A DNA stretch of 8,746 nt from an uncultured Clostridia bacterium (GTDB taxonomy: Bacteria > Bacillota > Clostridia > Oscillospirales > Ruminococcaceae). The stretch covers positions 1 through 8,746 of the forward strand of contig CAMHBE010000062.1 in the NCBI GenBank assembly GCA_946183095.1, given 5' to 3'. Positions 5,486-8,746 of the stretch are shown in pieces. Below the pieces are notes generated by a model. It was given only the letters and a program-made list of their open reading frames with translations. It ran no database searches and was not told the DNA's origin. The position numbers were made by a program, and so were the translations under genes. Numbering within the stretch: the first letter of the stretch is position 1; every line of letters begins with the position of its first letter.

Positions 5486-7855
5486 TCAGATGCTGACCTT
5501 TTCGATCTTCCATATCTCCTTCGCGTAATCGGAGATAGTTCTGTCGGAGCTGAACTTTCCTGCGGATGCCATGTTCATCCAGCACTTCTTTGCAAATGCG
5601 AACTTGTCGGAATAATCCTTGTTGAGTTTGAGCTTTGCTTCGACGTAAGCGGGCAGGTCGCCGATAAGATAATAGTTATCGGCTCTGTGCCAGTGCGCAC
5701 CGTCCATGAGCGAGAAGTACAGCTCGCGGAAATCGCCGCTGCCGCCGTCGCTCACCGTGCCGTCGATAAGGCTGCGGACAACTCTGCCCACCTTCTCGTC
5801 CTTTTCGACGGAATAGCGCGGGTCGTAGATCTTCATGATGCTTTCGAGATCCTTTACCGTAGCGCCGAAGATGTAGTTGTTCTCCTTGCCGGCTTCCTGC
5901 GCTATCTCAACGTTCGCGCCGTCGAGAGTTCCGAGTGTGACCGTACCGTTGAGCATCAGCTTCATGTTGCCGGTGCCGCTCGCTTCCGTGCCTGCGGTGG
6001 ATATCTGCTCGGAAACGTCAGCCGCGGTAACGAGCTTCTCCGCGTAGGAAACGCGGTAGTTCTGCACGAACACGACTTTGAGCAGGTCTTTAGTGTCGGG
6101 ATCCTCGCTCACCAGCCGTCCTATCTCGTTGATGTACTTGATTATCGCCTTTGCTCTGCGGTAGCCCGGTGCGGACTTCGCGCCGAATATGAATGTCATC
6201 GGGTGGAAGTTCTTTATCGAACCGTCCTTGATGCCGTAGTAGATGTACAGTATGCCGAAAGCGTTGAGGAGCTGACGCTTGTATTCATGCAGACGCTTTA
6301 TCTGTATGTCGAAGATGCTGTCGGGGTCTATCTCTATGCCCTCGTGCTCCTTGATATATTCCGCGAGCTGGACCTTCTTTGTGTGCTTGATATCCATGAA
6401 GCGCTGGAGCTCATGCTTGTCGTCCGCGAACCATTTGAGCTTCTGGAGCTGTTCGAGGTCGGTCATCCACTCGCTGCCCTGATTGAGCTCGTTTATCAGT
6501 GCGGAGAGCTCCTTGTTGCAAAGAGCGAGCCAGCGGCGGGGCGTGATGCCGTTCGTCTTGTTCTGGAACTTCTTCGGGTACAGCTTGTACCATTCTTTCA
6601 GGGCGTCCTTTTTAAGTATCTCGGTGTGTATCTCCGCCACGCCGTTTACGTATGCGGAGCAGTATATCGCCATTCTTGCCATGTGGATAAGGTCGCCCGC
6701 GACTATCTTCATCGGGTCGATGTCGGGCTTGAACATTCCCGCCTTGAAGAGTTCGCCGATGAACGCTTCGTTTATCTGGAGGATTATCTCGTAGATGCGC
6801 GGAACGACTTCCTTCACGATATCGGTGCTCCACTTTTCGAGAGCTTCCGCCATAATTGTGTGGTTGGTGTAGTTGAATGTCTTCTTTGCGATCTCAAGAG
6901 CCTCGAAGAAATCCAGACCCTCCTCGTCAACGAGTATCCTTATGAGTTCGGGAACGGATATAACGGGATGTGTGTCGTTGAGCTGAATGGTTATCTTCTC
7001 ATAGAACTTTCTTATATCCCAGCCGTTCTTCTTGTACTTCTTCACGATATCCTGCACTGACGCGGAGGAGAAGAAGTATTCCTGCTTGAGACGCAGTATC
7101 TTGCCCTCGCGTGTGTCATCGTTCGGGTACAGCACACGGGAGATATCCTCCGCCATTCTCTGTTCGCGGCAGGCTTCGTCGTACTTCTGCCGGTTGAACA
7201 GGTCGAAATCGAATTCACGCAGGGGTTCCGCCTGCCAGAGACGCAGTGTGCTGATATGATCGGTGCCGTAAGCTACTATCGGCATATCGTATGGTATGGC
7301 GCGCACGGTATGGTCGCCGTAAACGACTTCCACCGCATCCGAGTTCACGCGCTTGCTCCACGGGTCGCCGTACTTTGTCCAGTCGTCGGCTTCTTCGCAC
7401 TGGAAACCGTCCTTGATAGTCTGCCTGAACAGACCGTACTTGTAGCGGATGCCGTAGCCGTCGAGCGGAAGGTCGAGGGTAGCCGCGCTGTCGAGAAAGC
7501 ACGCCGCGAGTCTGCCGAGACCGCCGTTTCCGAGAGCGGCGTCTTCGATCTCTTCGAGGTCGGAAAGCTCAACGCCCACTTCTCTGAGGGCTGCCGCAAC
7601 ATCTTCCTCTATGCCGAGACACAGCAGGTTGTTGAACACGGCGCGGCCCACGAGGAACTCCATTGAGAAGTAGCACGCGCGGCGGCCGCTCAGGTGCGCT
7701 TTGCGGCTCTTTGCCCAGTTGTCGGATATAGAGCGCATGACAGCGCAGGACACTGCGAAATGTACCTGCTGCGGGGTGGCTTCCGAAGCTTCTGTGCCGT
7801 ATTCCTCGGCGAGGATATTTTTAAATTGTGCAAGGAAATTTTCTTTGTTGAACAT
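5486..7855 (-). CDS. glgP: Glycogen/starch/maltodextrin phosphorylase (GT35)
   Basis: This 789-residue cytosolic enzyme uses pyridoxal phosphate and releases glucose-1-phosphate from the non-reducing ends of alpha-1,4-glucans. The PLP signature EASGTGNMKLMLNG (624-637) holds the cofactor lysine Lys632. Other family blocks are CYFSMEFLVGR (61-71), ALGNGGLGRLAACFLDS (107-123), LPLDGYGIRYKYGLFRQ (129-145), QLNDTHPVISVPEL (291-304), QNKTNGITPRRWL (431-443), and QIKRLHEYKRQLLN (518-531). The length matches bacterial GlgP/MalP (about 790-830), with no N-terminal regulatory extension of the animal type. The start is fixed by AAAGGA (7865-7870) 9 bases upstream and by the family-typical short N-terminus. 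No glgA, glgB, glgC or malQ lies next to it; it appears to be its own transcription unit, divergent from the DUF3793 gene. Activity on glycogen versus maltodextrin cannot be settled from sequence alone. Identity is certain. Confidence 0.97.
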   Translation of the reverse strand: MFNKENFLAQFKNILAEEYGTEASEATPQQVHFAVSCAVMRSISDNWAKSRKAHLSGRRACYFSMEFLVGRAVFNNLLCLGIEEDVAAALREVGVELSDLEEIEDAALGNGGLGRLAACFLDSAATLDLPLDGYGIRYKYGLFRQTIKDGFQCEEADDWTKYGDPWSKRVNSDAVEVVYGDHTVRAIPYDMPIVAYGTDHISTLRLWQAEPLREFDFDLFNRQKYDEACREQRMAEDISRVLYPNDDTREGKILRLKQEYFFSSASVQDIVKKYKKNGWDIRKFYEKITIQLNDTHPVISVPELIRILVDEEGLDFFEALEIAKKTFNYTNHTIMAEALEKWSTDIVKEVVPRIYEIILQINEAFIGELFKAGMFKPDIDPMKIVAGDLIHMARMAIYCSAYVNGVAEIHTEILKKDALKEWYKLYPKKFQNKTNGITPRRWLALCNKELSALINELNQGSEWMTDLEQLQKLKWFADDKHELQRFMDIKHTKKVQLAEYIKEHEGIEIDPDSIFDIQIKRLHEYKRQLLNAFGILYIYYGIKDGSIKNFHPMTFIFGAKSAPGYRRAKAIIKYINEIGRLVSEDPDTKDLLKVVFVQNYRVSYAEKLVTAADVSEQISTAGTEASGTGNMKLMLNGTVTLGTLDGANVEIAQEAGKENNYIFGATVKDLESIMKIYDPRYSVEKDEKVGRVVRSLIDGTVSDGGSGDFRELYFSLMDGAHWHRADNYYLIGDLPAYVEAKLKLNKDYSDKFAFAKKCWMNMASAGKFSSDRTISDYAKEIWKIEKVSI

Positions 7856-7890
7856 AAAATGTTATCCTTTCGTAAAGCATTTTTCAATTT

Positions 7891-7919
7891 ATTATATCAC
7901 ACTTTTGTGCAAATTGCAA
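7891..7919 (-). promoter_or_regulatory. Sigma-A promoter of glgP, with extended -10
   Basis: On the minus strand there is TTGCAA (-35, 7914-7919), a 17-base spacer, and TATAAT (-10, 7891-7896) preceded by TG one base upstream, making an extended -10. The start should lie near 7884, leaving a leader of only about 29 bases that carries the AAAGGA ribosome site. AT-rich sequence upstream of the -35 could act as an UP element. Confidence 0.85.
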
Positions 7920-8028
7920 GCATTTTGTTCATTTTTTATCCGATTATTGACTATTTTATTGAGAAAACGCTTTTTTTCGGCGCCAAAACTAACTGTTGAT
8001 GCACGGCAGGACGAACGGGTGAGTGCGC

Positions 8029-8045
8029 CGGAAAATATTTTTCCG
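8029..8045. promoter_or_regulatory. 17-base dyad just upstream of the DUF3793 promoter
   Basis: CGGAAAA-TAT-TTTTCCG is a perfect inverted repeat with 7-base arms and a 3-base centre. It ends 7 bases before the -35 box of the DUF3793 gene, the usual position for an activator that contacts RNA polymerase. No regulator is known to me for this exact sequence, and the link to this promoter is inferred from position only. Confidence 0.45.
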
Positions 8046-8052
8046 AAACCTA

Positions 8053-8081
8053 TTGACAAAATCGGAATGGCGTGATATAAT
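8053..8081 (+). promoter_or_regulatory. Perfect-consensus promoter of the DUF3793 gene
   Basis: TTGACA (8053-8058), a 17-base spacer and TATAAT (8076-8081) match the sigma-A consensus exactly, with an extended-10 TG at 8073-8074. Transcription should start near 8088. So strong a basal promoter is usually held in check, and two inverted repeats lie directly at and after the start site. The leader to the ATG at 8211 is about 122 bases. Confidence 0.9.
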
Positions 8082-8089
8082 ACAATACA

Positions 8090-8105
8090 GTTAGCAGCAG
8101 CTAAC
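8090..8105. promoter_or_regulatory. Operator 1, GTTAGC-N4-GCTAAC
   Basis: GTTAGC (8090-8095) and GCTAAC (8100-8105) flank AGCA in a perfect 6+4+6 inverted repeat. It begins 8 bases after the -10 and so covers about +2 to +18, where a bound repressor would block initiation or escape. The half-site resembles the core of the DtxR/IdeR iron box (GTTAG...CTAAC). An iron- or manganese-responsive DtxR-family repressor is my best guess for the binder. Confidence 0.7.
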
Positions 8106-8116
8106 AATACGCAGGT

Positions 8117-8132
8117 GTTAGCCAGTGCTAAC
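8117..8132. promoter_or_regulatory. Operator 2, GTTAGC-N4-GCTAAC
   Basis: GTTAGC (8117-8122) and GCTAAC (8127-8132) flank CAGT. The arms are identical to operator 1 while the centre differs, so the arms are what is conserved. The centres of the two sites are 27 bases apart, about two and a half helical turns, placing bound dimers on roughly opposite faces. The site lies about +29 to +45, fitting cooperative repression or a roadblock. Confidence 0.7.
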
Positions 8133-8210
8133 CCGACCGGCTCACAGTATAATGCAGGGAAAAGAGCAGATACTACAGAGCATACCCGAAAAAACGAAAG
8201 GCGGAAAAGA

Positions 8211-8746
8211 ATGTCAAGAGAAGAGTATCGCAGCTTCGGCAGAAAACTCGCGCTGCACACGGCACCGACACTGCTCGGCGTGAAGTGTGCGAGCCTTGTG
8301 TCACTGTCAAGGCTGGAATTCGATATAGCCGTGCATCTGCGGATATTCAACCGCCGTGCAGCCGAAAAAGGGCTGAAGATACGCATAGTCCATATCTGCG
8401 AAACGCGCTGTGTGCTGCTCGTGTACAATGAGAAAAAGCTGTGCGCGAGACTGCGCGAAAAAGAGACCGCCGAAATGCTCGCGGCGGAAGGCTATGACGT
8501 GGACGGCGGACTTGACGCGATGATCTCACGGCTGTCCGGGCGCATGGAGAACTGCGCGTTCCCGCACGAGATAGGGCTTTTCCTCGATTATCCCGCGGAG
8601 GACGTGAGAGGCTTCATCGAGAACAACGGCGAGAACTACAAGTTATGCGGATGCTGGAAGGTCTATGGATCGGAGGAGTGCGCACGCCGCACATTTGAAA
8701 ACTACGAAAAGTGCAGAAGATTTCTGTGCGATAAATTAAACGAGGG
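8211..8746 (+). CDS. DUF3793 family protein, 3' end beyond the window
   Basis: The visible part is 178 residues, in frame to the window edge, with no stop; the family is about 190-200 residues, so most of it is here. The function of the family is unknown. I recognise it by the N-terminal LALHTAPTLLGVKCASLVSL (13-32) and the C-terminal block FPHEIGLFLDYPAEDVRGFI (117-136) followed by YKLCGCWKVYG (143-153). There are ten cysteines (26, 63, 67, 78, 115, 146, 148, 157, 168, 173), including a CGC pair, many for a cytosolic protein and suggestive of metal or thiol chemistry, though no known metal motif is complete. There is no signal peptide or membrane segment. The ATG follows AAAGG (8197-8201) by 9 bases. 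From memory, DUF3793 genes in Clostridia often lie near flavodoxin or ferrous iron transport genes, which would fit the operators upstream. The call is by eye from family memory. Confidence 0.8.
   Translation, partial: MSREEYRSFGRKLALHTAPTLLGVKCASLVSLSRLEFDIAVHLRIFNRRAAEKGLKIRIVHICETRCVLLVYNEKKLCARLREKETAEMLAAEGYDVDGGLDAMISRLSGRMENCAFPHEIGLFLDYPAEDVRGFIENNGENYKLCGCWKVYGSEECARRTFENYEKCRRFLCDKLNE

Larger units (their letters stand above)
7856..8210. other. Divergent control region between glgP and the DUF3793 gene
   Basis: These 355 bases contain no credible gene. From left to right: the glgP ribosome site (7865-7870) and promoter (7891-7919); an AT-rich stretch (about 7921-7978) with a poor catabolite-box-like sequence (7962-7975) and a poly-T run; GGCGCC (7979-7984); a GC-richer spacer; a 17-base dyad (8029-8045); the DUF3793 promoter (8053-8081); two tandem inverted repeats (8090-8132); and a leader with a second TATAAT (8148-8153) and the AAAGG ribosome site (8197-8201). 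The -35 boxes of the two promoters lie 133 bases apart, so the upstream regions are shared but the promoters do not overlap. Confidence 0.8.

Noticed and set aside
5351..7060. A 569-codon open frame on the plus strand, antisense to glgP
   Set aside because: It lies almost wholly opposite a certain gene, has a composition rich in Val, Leu, His and Cys as expected from mirrored codons, shows no family motif, and is a product of glgP's codon bias.
7979..7984. GGCGCC palindrome in the divergent region
   Set aside because: Only 6 bases, with imperfect T/A flanks; not distinguishable from chance.
8117..8132. CIRCE-type heat shock operator
   Set aside because: The piece AGTGCTAA resembles half of CIRCE, but the partner half and the 9-base spacing are missing and no heat shock gene follows; the 6+4+6 repeat explains the site better.
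7892..8428. Minus-strand frame of 178 codons across the divergent control region and DUF3793
   Set aside because: It runs through the two promoters and tandem operators, is serine- and leucine-rich without motifs, and opposes a recognisable family protein.

Overview
The window looks like chromosomal core sequence from an anaerobic Firmicute of the class Clostridia, most likely Ruminococcus or a close relative in the Oscillospirales. This is inferred from several things: a DUF3793-family gene, a Re-citrate-synthase-like enzyme, an RNase M5-type Toprim protein beside holA, Gram-positive-style AGGAG ribosome binding sites, and promoters close to the sigma-A consensus. No database search was possible, so the genus is a guess. 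I see no phage, transposase, CRISPR array, tRNA or rRNA.

Layout, left to right. (1) 1-72: a GC-rich stretch with two small palindromes after the leftmost gene. (2) 73-1470, minus: a DRE-TIM metallolyase-fold acyltransferase, best read as Re-citrate synthase rather than true LeuA. It has its own perfect promoter (1553-1581), which abuts a strong terminator (about 1583-1622) for the next unit. (3) 1665-3514, minus: a two-gene operon, first an unusual methyltransferase/pyrophosphatase-like fusion, then a type I L-asparaginase that overlaps it by an ATGA junction. Its promoter (3659-3687) lies across the 3' end of the gene upstream. (4) 3674-5330, minus: holA (DNA polymerase III delta) followed with overlap by an RNase M5-like gene. 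(5) 5486-7855, minus: glgP, glycogen/starch phosphorylase, with its own extended -10 promoter. (6) 7856-8210: a 355-bp divergent control region. (7) 8211 to the window end, plus: a cysteine-rich DUF3793 gene, cut by the window edge. It is driven by a perfect TTGACA-17-TATAAT promoter followed by two copies of the inverted repeat GTTAGC-N4-GCTAAC.

How the genes work together: most of the window is central metabolism and housekeeping. GlgP mobilises stored or dietary alpha-glucan. The citrate synthase would feed 2-oxoglutarate/glutamate synthesis, and asparaginase releases aspartate and ammonia. HolA and RNase M5 serve replication and 5S rRNA maturation. These are separate transcription units, and nothing shows they form one pathway. 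The two parts most worth a second look are the methyltransferase-pyrophosphatase fusion and the tandem-operator control of the uncharacterised DUF3793 gene, whose operator resembles DtxR/IdeR-type iron boxes.

Long open frames on the plus strand opposite glgP, holA and the methyltransferase are judged to be shadows of the real genes.
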